Assembly: GCF_000981585.1 (NCBI RefSeq)
Contig: NZ_LN831776.1
Span: 6,121,187 to 6,185,186 of the forward strand
DNA: 64,000 bases
From: Paenibacillus riograndensis SBR5
Lineage (GTDB): Bacteria; Bacillota; Bacilli; Paenibacillales; Paenibacillaceae
Direction of reading: 5' to 3'
Part shown: positions 18,284-25,684 of the stretch, piece after piece
Layout: every line of letters begins with the position of its first letter
How positions within the stretch are numbered: the first letter of the stretch is position 1
Position numbers and translations under genes: made by a program
The notes under the pieces: model-generated
Told to the model about the DNA's origin: nothing
Databases searched by the model: none
Seen by the model: the letters and a program-made list of their open reading frames with translations, nothing else

Positions 18284-18863
18284 CCTTCACCTCCCATAGT
18301 CATGTCAGGATTAGCTCATCCCATCTCAATAAATACCATATACAGGTAATTAATTCTATATATTTACATCTAAAATATATAAGAAACCGGAGTTTTTGTA
18401 AAAAAATTACCATTTCGATCATATTTTTCGCTCTATATAGAAGCTTGAACCTGAAATCTGTAACATTAATGTCCGATCCAATAGAACGTTCATGCCGCCG
18501 CGCGGCATCCTAGAGGACGCAAATATAAACATGAAAATGAATTTGCAGGATAGTACACCCCGGAGTCTCCCGGACATAAAACAGGACGATTCCCCGGCAA
18601 GCACCAGGAACCGTCCAAAGTATCGGGTGAACTCAATATCAATGCTATAAATCAAAGTATGAAGAAGATATTTTCGAGCAAACAAGCTGCTGAAGAGACA
18701 GGTTAAGCGCACACACCTTACGGTATTACAAGCAAACCGGGTCCATTCATGAAATATCACAGGGCAAAAATGGATATCGACAGTATTCAGAGGCCGATAC
18801 CGCGTGGTTTCAGGTTATTAAGTACAAGCGGTTTTTCAATAGCTTTTTCCTTCTCTTTGAGTG
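18284..18863. other. Gene-free stretch between cellulase operon and rarA
   Basis: About 580 bases. The left half must hold the cellulase promoter and is AT-rich (TTATATATTTTAGATG and TATATAGAATTAATT on the minus strand), but I cannot fix a single -35/-10. The right half contains a short minus-strand frame (18419-18760) with no recognisable features. I saw no catabolite-repression (cre) box or terminator I would defend. Confidence 0.4.
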
Positions 18864-20168
18864 CTACTGTCCACGCCGCAGGCCCTGATTATGGCGGATT
18901 TTGGCTTCATTCCCCTGCTCGGTAGCCTGATAGAATTCCCTCCGGCTAATCGCCTTCGGCAAATATTCCTGCTTCACATAATGGCCGGGAAAGTTATGCG
19001 GATACTGGTATCCCTCATGCCCAAGCGCCGCCGAGCCTTTGTAGTGTGTATCGCGCAGATGCAGCGGCACCTCGGCGGATTTCAGCTCCTCAATACTGTC
19101 CATCGCCCTGGAAATCGCCATAACTACGGCGTTCGACTTCGGACTTTCGACCGCGAACAGGATCGCCTGGGCGATGTTCAGCTTGGCCTCCGGCCAGCCA
19201 TTGTTGCGGTAGGCCTCAAGCGCGCTGACCGCCTGCACCATCGCCTGCGGATTGGCCAGGCCGATATCTTCGCTGCTGGCCGCAATCAGGCGGCGGATGA
19301 AGGTCATCGGGTCCATGCCGAGCTTCTCTACGGCATAGAGAAACCAGAACAGGGCGGCATCGCTGGAGCCGCGGATGCTTTTGTGAAAAGCCGACAGAAC
19401 GTCATACTGGGTCGACTCGTCGGCTTTGACAATCGGGCGGCGGATCGACTCTTCCGCCACCGCAAGCGTAATATGCACGCTGCCGTCAGGCTCCGGCGCT
19501 GTGGTCATCGCCGCCAGCTCCAGCGCGTTCAGCGCCCGCCGGATATCGCCGTTCGCCATATCCGCTATATGCTGCAGTGCTTCCTCATCGGCCTGCAGCT
19601 GCATGAATCCGAGCCCCCGCTTCTCGTCGGCAAGTGCTCTCCGCATCGCAACCAGGCTGTGTTCACTGGTCAGGGATTCCAGCTGAAACAGCGTGGAGCG
19701 GCTCATAAGCGCCCCGTTCACATAGTGGAACGGATTCTCGGTAGTCGCGCCGATAAAAATAATCGTGCCCTTCTCCACCGCAGGCAGCAGCGCATCCTGG
19801 CGGGAGCTGTTGAAACGGTGCACTTCGTCCAGGAACAGTATCGTCTTCGAGCCGTACAGCGATTTATTGCTTTGGGCCCGCTCGATCACCTCGCGCACAT
19901 CCTTGACCGAGGCCTCCACTGCATTCAGCCGCACAAACTCGCCCTGCGTGTGATGGGAAATGATATGGGCCAGGGTTGTCTTTCCGCAGCCGGGAGGGCC
20001 GTAAAGCAGGATGGAAGACACCTGATCGGCTTCAATGGCGCGGCGCAGCAGCTTGCCCGGGCCAACAATATGCTCCTGGCCGATATATTCATCGAGATTC
20101 TCCGGCCGCATCCGGTCTGCCAGCAGACGGCCTCCCGCCGTATCCTCACCGAAAGAAAATAAATCCAT
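18864..20168 (-). CDS. rarA: Replication-associated recombination protein RarA (MgsA)
   Basis: An AAA+ ATPase that acts at stalled forks, interacting with SSB and modulating RecA. It has 434 residues. Walker A is GPPGCGKTT at 57-65, Walker B ILFLDEVHRFN near 120, and sensor GATTENPFHYVN near 140; the C-terminal tetramerisation region contains GSDAALFWFLYAVEKLGMDP and HEGYQYPHNFPGHYV. The B. subtilis orthologue lies just before cymR; here the cellulase operon and mnmA intervene. It is probably monocistronic, starting at ATG 20168. Confidence 0.95.
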   Translation of the reverse strand: MDLFSFGEDTAGGRLLADRMRPENLDEYIGQEHIVGPGKLLRRAIEADQVSSILLYGPPGCGKTTLAHIISHHTQGEFVRLNAVEASVKDVREVIERAQSNKSLYGSKTILFLDEVHRFNSSRQDALLPAVEKGTIIFIGATTENPFHYVNGALMSRSTLFQLESLTSEHSLVAMRRALADEKRGLGFMQLQADEEALQHIADMANGDIRRALNALELAAMTTAPEPDGSVHITLAVAEESIRRPIVKADESTQYDVLSAFHKSIRGSSDAALFWFLYAVEKLGMDPMTFIRRLIAASSEDIGLANPQAMVQAVSALEAYRNNGWPEAKLNIAQAILFAVESPKSNAVVMAISRAMDSIEELKSAEVPLHLRDTHYKGSAALGHEGYQYPHNFPGHYVKQEYLPKAISRREFYQATEQGNEAKIRHNQGLRRGQ

Positions 20169-20234
20169 GATTCCACTTCCTTGCTGTAATCTTGTAATCT
20201 AAACCAGACATTACTGCTCTCTATCATACCACAT

Positions 20235-20280
20235 TAAAAAAGAGCATGACCTCGCCCTCCCGGCGGGTGCCATGCTCTTT
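20235..20280 (-). terminator. Terminator of the small HTH gene
   Basis: AAAGAGCATG and CATGCTCTTT flank a GC-rich inner hairpin; on the minus strand it is followed by TTTTTTA. It lies 15 bases after the gene ending at 20295 and insulates it from rarA. Confidence 0.85.
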
Positions 20281-20294
20281 GTTCAAAGTTTAGA

Positions 20295-20576
20295 CTAGCG
20301 GTTCATCGCCAGCCGCATTTTTGAGATAATTTTGCGGATGCTTTCCTCAGATAAATGGTATCTCTTCTGCAGCTCGTTCACCGAGCAGCCGCTGCTGTGA
20401 CTGCAGAAAATTTCCTCGTTGCGGCTGGCAATCTCTTGCCGGGAGCCGCTGTTTTCGCCCCACTTTACACGTTGCTCTGTTTTCTTAGGGATGTAGAGCA
20501 GCTCACCCTGAATATATCCCTGCAGCTCTTCGAGCAGGCCCGGGGGGAGCACATCCTTTCCATTTACATAACTCAC
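20295..20576 (-). CDS. CD3324-family small HTH protein
   Basis: A 93-residue protein with a C-terminal helix-turn-helix of Mor/resolvase type (SVNELQKRYHLSEESIRKIISKMR, residues 65-88). The N-terminal part begins SYVNGKDVLPPGLLEELQGYIQGELLYIPKK, the hallmark of the CD3324 family: a YVNG start and a GEL-YIP motif. The family is thought to be DNA-binding; targets are unknown. The start is GTG at 20576 with GGAGG 9 bases upstream. That ribosome site lies inside another small ORF (20503-20643), and a 10-codon ORF and hairpin lie further upstream, suggesting regulated translation or attenuation. Confidence 0.8.
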   Translation of the reverse strand: MSYVNGKDVLPPGLLEELQGYIQGELLYIPKKTEQRVKWGENSGSRQEIASRNEEIFCSHSSGCSVNELQKRYHLSEESIRKIISKMRLAMNR

Positions 20577-20643
20577 TTAACGTTTCCTCCTTCAACAGGT
20601 GTGTTCCCTTAAGTCCGGTCATTGCGCTGTTCATCAGCAACAT
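20503..20643 (-). CDS. Putative 46-residue upstream ORF overlapping the HTH gene
   Basis: ATG at 20643 follows AAAGGAGG at ideal spacing. The frame reads MLLMNSAMTGLKGTHLLKEE, then ETLSELCKWKGC and on to a stop at 20503, in a different frame from the HTH gene, which starts at 20576 within it. It may be a translated leader that opens the downstream ribosome site. No homology is recognised. Confidence 0.3.
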   Translation of the reverse strand: MLLMNSAMTGLKGTHLLKEETLSELCKWKGCAPPGPARRAAGIYSG

Positions 20644-20792
20644 GTCACCTGCCTCCTTTCTTCTCCTCATATTTGGTAAAACCGTGATTTCATTATATAA
20701 AAACCCGTGGTTAGCGTCTACATTCAAAGTCATTTCACGGCAGCGGCCCTTCTGTCCAGCGCCAGCTCCGTGCCTGTGTTCATAAATGATAA

Positions 20793-20862
20793 GGAGGCCT
20801 CGCGGCCTCCTCATATGCAGGCTTCCGTACTAGACGGAAACCACCTCGTATTCTGAAATCAT
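20793..20862 (-). promoter_or_regulatory. Leader peptide MISEYEVVSV followed by hairpin
   Basis: ATG at 20862 is preceded by GGAAGGAGG. The ORF has ten codons and stops at 20830. Seventeen bases later a strong hairpin (GAGGAGGCC-GCGA-GGCCTCCT, 20812-20793) forms, with a weak T-containing tail (TATCATTT). A short translated leader plus hairpin upstream of a regulator resembles an attenuator; no codon bias hints at the signal. Confidence 0.35.
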
Positions 20863-21000
20863 TGCAATCAGCCTCCTTCCAGAAGTAATCTTGCCCGGCC
20901 GGACACTTATTATTAAGCCATAGGCCAGCCACAGTTACAAGTTCAAGAATAGTTATAATCGTTTTCCACCAAAGCGCAAAAGAATATTTTGACGAAACCC

Positions 21001-21028
21001 TAAATAATAAGTCGATAAATGTCGAAAT
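21001..21028 (+). promoter_or_regulatory. SigD-like promoter for the chemoreceptor gene
   Basis: TAAA (21001-21004), 16 bases, then GTCGAAAT (21021-21028) resembles the motility sigma factor consensus TAAA-N15-GCCGATAT. It lies 46 bases before the ATG, and the gene class fits. Confidence 0.45.
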
Positions 21029-21073
21029 AAATAATAATTTATCTATTTATTTTGAGATATGGGGGAAATTACT

Positions 21074-23092
21074 ATGTCAGCTGTCCGGAGCGCTTTAACA
21101 CGTTTTTTTCACATCAAGAAACTCAGAACTGAGTTGATGCTGTTCATTATTACCGCCATTGTAATTCCTTCTCTTGCCCTGGCTGTCATCTCCTCGGAAA
21201 CCTCCAAAACAGAGCTGCGCTCCAAAATGGAGGACACCACAAACTCCAGCATCCATATCCTCGATAAAACGCTGACCCAGCTGATTCAGCTGGAAAGTGC
21301 AAGTGTCAATGAGCTGGCTGACCAGATTTCCGCAGCAGATGTGACAAGCGGTTCCGCCAGGGTCCGCAAGCTGATTGACAAATTCAAGGCGGAGCATCCC
21401 GAAATCGACATTGTTTCCCTGGGCAACACTGACGGCAAATTTATGCTGTCCCCCACATCCGATCAGAAGGACTATGATCCCAGGGTACGGGACTGGTACA
21501 TCGACGCACTGAAATTTCCGGAGTCCGCATCCGTGATTGACCCGATATTTTCCAAAGTGACGGGGTCCTATATTATGCCGATCTCACGGGCCTTCCCGGA
21601 CGGCAAGGGTGCCATCAGCGTCAGCCTCAGCATGAACGGGCTTATGGAGCTGGCCAAGACTGTAAGCCTCGGCTCCAGCGGCTATGCGTATATCCTGGAC
21701 AGCCAGAACAAGGTCATCTACCATCCTGCGATGGAGGTTGCCACACCCGTCACAGGGGCTTTGCTGGATGCCCTGAGTGCTGCCCCCATGGGCAAGGTGT
21801 CGTACAAAGACACCACGGCTGATATGCAAATGGCCGGCTACTACGTGACTAATGAACTGTCCGGCTTCAAAATAGTTGGAGTTCTTCCAGCAGACGAATA
21901 CACGCGGGCGGTGTATCCTATTCTGTATAAATCGGCAATTGTTCTGGCGGTTGCCTTAATTGTGGCGATTGCTGTTACCTTCCTTATAATCCGCCGGATC
22001 ACTGCACCGCTGGAGGCGCTGAACCGTTCCGCCAAGCGGGTAAGTGAAGGCCAGCTCGATGAATCCGTTACGACCCGCCGCAAGGATGAGATCGGCGAGC
22101 TTGCCGGGAATTATAACGCCATGGTGCAATCGCTTCGCACCATGGTGCAGGATGTATCCGAGACATCCGGGCATCTGGCGGCAGCCAGTGAGCAGCTTAC
22201 CGCCAGCACCGGAGAGAACAGCAAGGCCGTGGAGTATGTCACCGAGCTGATAGAGGATTCCACGCGGGGCGTGGAGGCCCAGGCCTCCGCGTCCGCCGAA
22301 GTGGCCACAACGATGGATGAAATGTCCGAAGCGATCCACAAAATCGCTTCAGCCTCCCAGTCCATTGTCAGCGCGGCCCTCCTGACAGAGAAGGATGTCA
22401 ACAACGGCAGCGCCAAGGTGCAGCATGTCGGGAACCAGATGCAGACGATCCACCACTCAGTGCAGCAGTCAAGCAGACTGATCGCCGATCTGAACGGGCT
22501 TAGCGCCAAGGTTGCGGAGACCAGCACGGCTATTGCGTCCATCGCCAAGCAGACCAATCTGCTGTCGCTGAATGCGGGGATTGAAGCTGCACGGGCCGGA
22601 GAGCATGGCAGAGGATTTGCCGTTGTGGCCGGAGAAGTGCGCAAGCTGTCCGAAGCTTCCAAGGTAAGCGCGGGAGAAATCCAGGAAACCATCTCCGAGA
22701 TGGTCGGTCTGATCGCGAGCGTCTACGATGTAATGAGGCATCAAGTGGTTGCGGATGTGGAGCAGGGCATGACTCTGGCACTTGAAGCCGGTGAGGCTTT
22801 TACCCAGATCGAGCAGTCTACCCGCCACGTGGGAGAGCAAATCCATGAGGTCTCGGCGATTACCGAACAAATGTCGGCCAGCTCCGCTGAGGTAGCCGCT
22901 TCGGTACAGGAAATGGCCAACATAGCGAAGGCGGCACTGGATTCTTTCCAAAGCGTTACGGCGGCGACGGAAGAGCAGCTTGCCTCCATGGAGGAGATCA
23001 CCTCCTCTTCCGCAGCGCTGTCCGCGATGGCATCCGATATGCAGCAGCAGGTGGAGCGCTTTCAGTTCACTGCACAGCACGAAGGCCAGTAA
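21074..23092 (+). CDS. Methyl-accepting chemotaxis protein
   Basis: A membrane chemoreceptor of 672 residues that signals to CheA/CheW. TM1 is about 20-42 ([20 protein letters not shown]). A large extracellular dCache sensor follows (about 45-280), with [18 protein letters not shown] and [19 protein letters not shown]2 (about 285-308, [19 protein letters not shown]) precedes a HAMP domain ([21 protein letters not shown]). The signalling hairpin tip is [20 protein letters not shown] plus [18 protein letters not shown]. The start is the ATG at 21074, behind GGGGGA; an in-frame ATG at 21059 has no site. The ligand is unknown. A terminator follows at 23113. Confidence 0.94.
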   Translation: MSAVRSALTRFFHIKKLRTELMLFIITAIVIPSLALAVISSETSKTELRSKMEDTTNSSIHILDKTLTQLIQLESASVNELADQISAADVTSGSARVRKLIDKFKAEHPEIDIVSLGNTDGKFMLSPTSDQKDYDPRVRDWYIDALKFPESASVIDPIFSKVTGSYIMPISRAFPDGKGAISVSLSMNGLMELAKTVSLGSSGYAYILDSQNKVIYHPAMEVATPVTGALLDALSAAPMGKVSYKDTTADMQMAGYYVTNELSGFKIVGVLPADEYTRAVYPILYKSAIVLAVALIVAIAVTFLIIRRITAPLEALNRSAKRVSEGQLDESVTTRRKDEIGELAGNYNAMVQSLRTMVQDVSETSGHLAAASEQLTASTGENSKAVEYVTELIEDSTRGVEAQASASAEVATTMDEMSEAIHKIASASQSIVSAALLTEKDVNNGSAKVQHVGNQMQTIHHSVQQSSRLIADLNGLSAKVAETSTAIASIAKQTNLLSLNAGIEAARAGEHGRGFAVVAGEVRKLSEASKVSAGEIQETISEMVGLIASVYDVMRHQVVADVEQGMTLALEAGEAFTQIEQSTRHVGEQIHEVSAITEQMSASSAEVAASVQEMANIAKAALDSFQSVTAATEEQLASMEEITSSSAALSAMASDMQQQVERFQFTAQHEGQ

Positions 23093-23112
23093 ACAGCATC
23101 ATACTCAAGTGG

Positions 23113-23158
23113 AAACGGCTGTCCCAAAGCATGAAATGAATGCTTGGGACAGCCGTTT
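23113..23158 (+). terminator. Terminator after the chemoreceptor gene
   Basis: AAACGGCTGTCCCAAAGCAT pairs with ATGCTTGGGACAGCCGTTT in a stem of about 19 bp, followed by CTGTG. It is strong although the T run is short. Confidence 0.75.
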
Positions 23159-23266
23159 CTGTGAGAAATATAAGGATGATTAATAAAGTGAAACATAGCA
23201 AGTTTATATTTGAACAAAATCACTTGGCGGGTGAATAAGGTCTTGGAGGTTACGAAGTCCGCATTA

Positions 23267-23450
23267 GTTGTACAACATGCAGGATTAGCATCCATTTGGT
23301 GCAGTCAAGCTCACATTGTTGTACAATTTACAAGATTTTTGTCCATTTAGCGTGCTTAGGTCACAGATTGTTGTACAACGTGCAAGATATTCATCCATTC
23401 GGCCTGCTTAAGACACACTTTGTTGTATTCCGTGCAAGATGTTCGGGGGT
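23267..23450. repeat. 52-bp minisatellite, 3.5 units
   Basis: Units start at 23267, 23318, 23370 and 23422 (51, 52 and 52 bases apart). Each opens with GTTGTACAA, a palindrome-containing block, then roughly CGTGCAAGATATTCATCCATT and GGCGTGCTTAAG. Units differ by several substitutions, so they are not recent. It is not CRISPR: no conserved short repeat alternates with unique spacers. A single diverged unit recurs at 33983-34038. Confidence 0.75.
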
Positions 23451-23540
23451 TACCCCCTCTCTGGGGAACCCATGCTTCTTATATGCTAAACTTCCAGGTT
23501 GACCACGTTTTTTGGGTATGGCGTTATTGCCTAAACGACG

Positions 23541-23850
23541 ACAAGTGGAAAGAGCTTTGCCGTCTTCCACGAGATAGTGCAACCGTTTTGGATCTAGCGT
23601 TACCTGGAGAATGCCCCCCAAGGTATCCTATTGCGACTCCAAGTGGAAAAAGGTTAGCTAATTTGCTAGAGTATCCTCATCCTCGACAGATCTAAGTGGA
23701 AAAAGGTACACTAATTCAGCTCATTTCGCCATTATTCAAGAAATGTGGCCCAATTAGATTTACTTTTTCCACTTAAACCTCAGGATTTCTTAATTTTCGG
23801 AAAAATAAGCTCCCTTTTTCCAACTAGCGCCTGCGAAGAAGCCTGTTAAG
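23541..23850. repeat. Dispersed AAGTGGAAAAAGG repeat, copy 2 (uninterrupted)
   Basis: The reference copy for the family. In order it has TAGCGTTACCTGGAGAA, AAGTGGAAAAAGG (23640s and 23690s), CAGCTCATTTCGCCATT, AAATGTGGCCCAATTAGATT, CTTTTTCCACTT, CAGGATTTCTTAATTTTCGG and CCCTTTTTCCAACTAGC, then CCTGCGAAGAAGCC. Comparison with 6369-8227 fixes the IS110 insertion point. No ORF is present. Confidence 0.7.
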
Positions 23851-23908
23851 CGAGTGCTGGTTGGAATTAGGATATCTAGACAGGCTAATCCCCCCGACGG
23901 CTCTCTAG

Positions 23909-23973
23909 CAACGGCATTTCTGCCGTTGTTTCCGGGCTAGCCGGCCCTCGGCTCTCCTACAACGGTATTTCTG
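23909..23973. repeat. 51-bp tandem repeat, left part
   Basis: Unit 1 (23909-23959) begins CAACGGCATTTCTGCCGTTG, a hairpin with an 8-bp stem, followed by CCGGGCTAGCCGGCCCTCGG. Unit 2 starts at 23960 and is cut at 23973 by the IS4 element. It resumes at 25500. Confidence 0.75.
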
Positions 23974-25499
23974 CTATTCTTGCATCACCAAAATTCCAAT
24001 TAAAGGATGTTCTTTTGCGAGTATCCGAAAATGGGGACATGAAGTAAAATAATAGAATCTTGTGTGTAAAGGGTGGTTCTCTCATGTCTACGTCGAACGC
24101 TTCTTCTCTGGCGACGCCGAATTTCTCATTTTTCAAACGGATGTTTCTGTTCAATACCCTTCTCTTACAGCGGTTGATTCAAACCATGACCACGCTGTCC
24201 ACTCGGCTTGGCTCCTCCATTTCTGCGGCCAGTGCGGACAATGCAGAGCGGCAAGCCATTGGCCGTCTGCTCAAAAATGCAGCGATCACGGAAGAAAATG
24301 TGTTGGACTGCTATCGGCTAGAGACGATTCGACAGATGAAAGAGACCGGAGAACAGGTGTTTTTGTGCGTCCAGGACACCACCGGAGTCAGCTACGGGCA
24401 ACGCGACAAAACCACCGGTCTGGGCCAATACACGACGTCTAACACCAAAGGCTTGCTGACCCATTCCGCTGTGGTGTTCACCACCACCGGGTTGCCGCTG
24501 GGACTGCTGTATCAGAAAATCTGGGCTCGGGAACCTCAGGCGAAGGGGAAGCGCAAGGTCAGCCGTCCGTATGAGGAAAAAGAAAACTACCGCTGGACCG
24601 AAGCTGCACAGGTCAGCGCCGCTGCGGTGCCAGCGTCCCTGAAGCTGATTCACATCGGCGACCGGGAAGCCGATTTTTTTGAGTTTTTGGTCCAACTGCA
24701 GCAAGACGGGCAGTCGTATGTCGTTCGTTCCATGCAAAACCGGATCACGGAGGATGGGGGCGAGCGCCTATGGGACAAGGTGCGTGCCCAGCCCGCCGCG
24801 GGCGAAATCCGCGTGTCTCTCCCCCGGGATACCCGCCGGGGTACACCGGCACGGGAGACCACACTGGCCCTTCGGTTTACGAGCAGCACGGTCCAGGTGC
24901 CCATTCATTTGCAACAAAAAGGAGCCGATTACTCGCCACTATCCTGTACGCTCATCCACGTGGTGGAAGTGACGCCGCTGGAGGACCAAGCGCCCATCGA
25001 GTGGTTTCTGGTCACCAATGTTTCGACCACGAATGCGGACGAGGCGGCGGAAAAAGTAGCGTGGTACGTGCAGCGCTGGAAAATTGAGCGGTTCCACTAC
25101 ATTTTGAAGAACGGATGCGAAGTCGAAAAGCTGCAGGAACATCAGGCTAATCGACTCCAAAAGCTGATCTTGTTCTACTCGATCATTGCGCTACAAATTC
25201 AGCATCTGACGTATCGGTCCAGAGAGCAGCCGGAGGCCCCGGCGACCGAAGTCATCCGCGAAGACGAATGGCAGGTGCTGTACCGGATTGCCTATCGAAC
25301 CAAGACCGTGCCCCAGCAGCCAGCCACGCTGAAAGAGGTTGTGTTCGCTTTGGCTAAGCTCGGCGGATTTTTGGGACGCAAGAGCGACGGAGACCCGGGC
25401 GCGAAAGTGATTTGGAGAGGTCTGCGAAGGTTTCGGGACGTGTATGAATCCTACCATTATTTGATGTAATTTTTTTCTATTTAGGTGATACAAGATTAG
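23974..25499 (+). mobile_element. IS4-family insertion sequence
   Basis: A 1.53-kb element with imperfect terminal inverted repeats of about 21 bp: CTATTCTTGCATCACC on the left and CTAATCTTGTATCACC (complement) on the right, 3 mismatches over 21. It is flanked by TATTTCTG at 23966-23973 and 25500-25507, an 8-bp target duplication (10 bp if the outermost C/G are counted as target). Removing it plus one duplication restores the surrounding 51-bp tandem repeat exactly in phase. One transposase gene is present and intact. Confidence 0.85.
24084..25469 (+). CDS. IS4-family transposase
   Basis: A DDE transposase of 461 residues, apparently intact. The first Asp is in VQDTTGVSYG (near residue 110), the second in HIGDREADFFEF (near 195), and the Glu is in the YREK signature YVQRWKIERFHYILK (near 335), spaced Y-2-R-3-E-6-K as in the IS4 family. 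I start at the ATG at 24084, where AAGGGTGG precedes it, rather than at the earlier TTG at 24060. The gene fills the element between its inverted repeats. Confidence 0.93.
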   Translation: MSTSNASSLATPNFSFFKRMFLFNTLLLQRLIQTMTTLSTRLGSSISAASADNAERQAIGRLLKNAAITEENVLDCYRLETIRQMKETGEQVFLCVQDTTGVSYGQRDKTTGLGQYTTSNTKGLLTHSAVVFTTTGLPLGLLYQKIWAREPQAKGKRKVSRPYEEKENYRWTEAAQVSAAAVPASLKLIHIGDREADFFEFLVQLQQDGQSYVVRSMQNRITEDGGERLWDKVRAQPAAGEIRVSLPRDTRRGTPARETTLALRFTSSTVQVPIHLQQKGADYSPLSCTLIHVVEVTPLEDQAPIEWFLVTNVSTTNADEAAEKVAWYVQRWKIERFHYILKNGCEVEKLQEHQANRLQKLILFYSIIALQIQHLTYRSREQPEAPATEVIREDEWQVLYRIAYRTKTVPQQPATLKEVVFALAKLGGFLGRKSDGDPGAKVIWRGLRRFRDVYESYHYLM

Positions 25500-25566
25500 T
25501 ATTTCTGCCGTTGTTTCCGGGCTAGCCGGCCCTCGGCTCTCTAACAACGGTATTTCTGCCGTTGTT
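25500..25566. repeat. 51-bp tandem repeat, right part
   Basis: The rest of unit 2 (25500-25544) and the start of unit 3 (25545-25566, CAACGGTATTTCTGCCGTTG). Taking 25494 as the virtual start of unit 2 gives exactly 51 bases to unit 3. Confidence 0.75.
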
Positions 25567-25618
25567 CATTACAAATTCGTCCAAAATGCAATTATTCCAT
25601 AGCATTATGTATAACTTA

Positions 25619-25644
25619 GACCGCCCTCTTCACCGGGGGCGGTC
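25619..25644 (-). terminator. Hairpin downstream of helD
   Basis: GACCGCCC and GGGCGGTC form an 8-bp stem 40 bases past the helD stop. The T run is poor on both strands, so termination efficiency is uncertain. Confidence 0.5.
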
Positions 25645-25684
25645 CTTGTTGTAGATGAGAGCTTAATCCGGTACATGGGATTTC

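Noticed and set aside
18419..18760. 113-codon minus-strand frame between the cellulases and rarA
   Set aside because: It is Arg/Cys/Phe-rich with no family pattern and no convincing ribosome site.
18861..20162. Plus-strand frame of 433 codons opposite rarA
   Set aside because: It is the mirror of an obvious AAA+ gene; composition is Arg/His-rich nonsense typical of antisense frames in GC-richer genes.
23267..23450. Possible CRISPR array
   Set aside because: The 52-base units repeat over their whole length with scattered changes; no short identical repeat alternates with unique spacers, and no cas genes are present.
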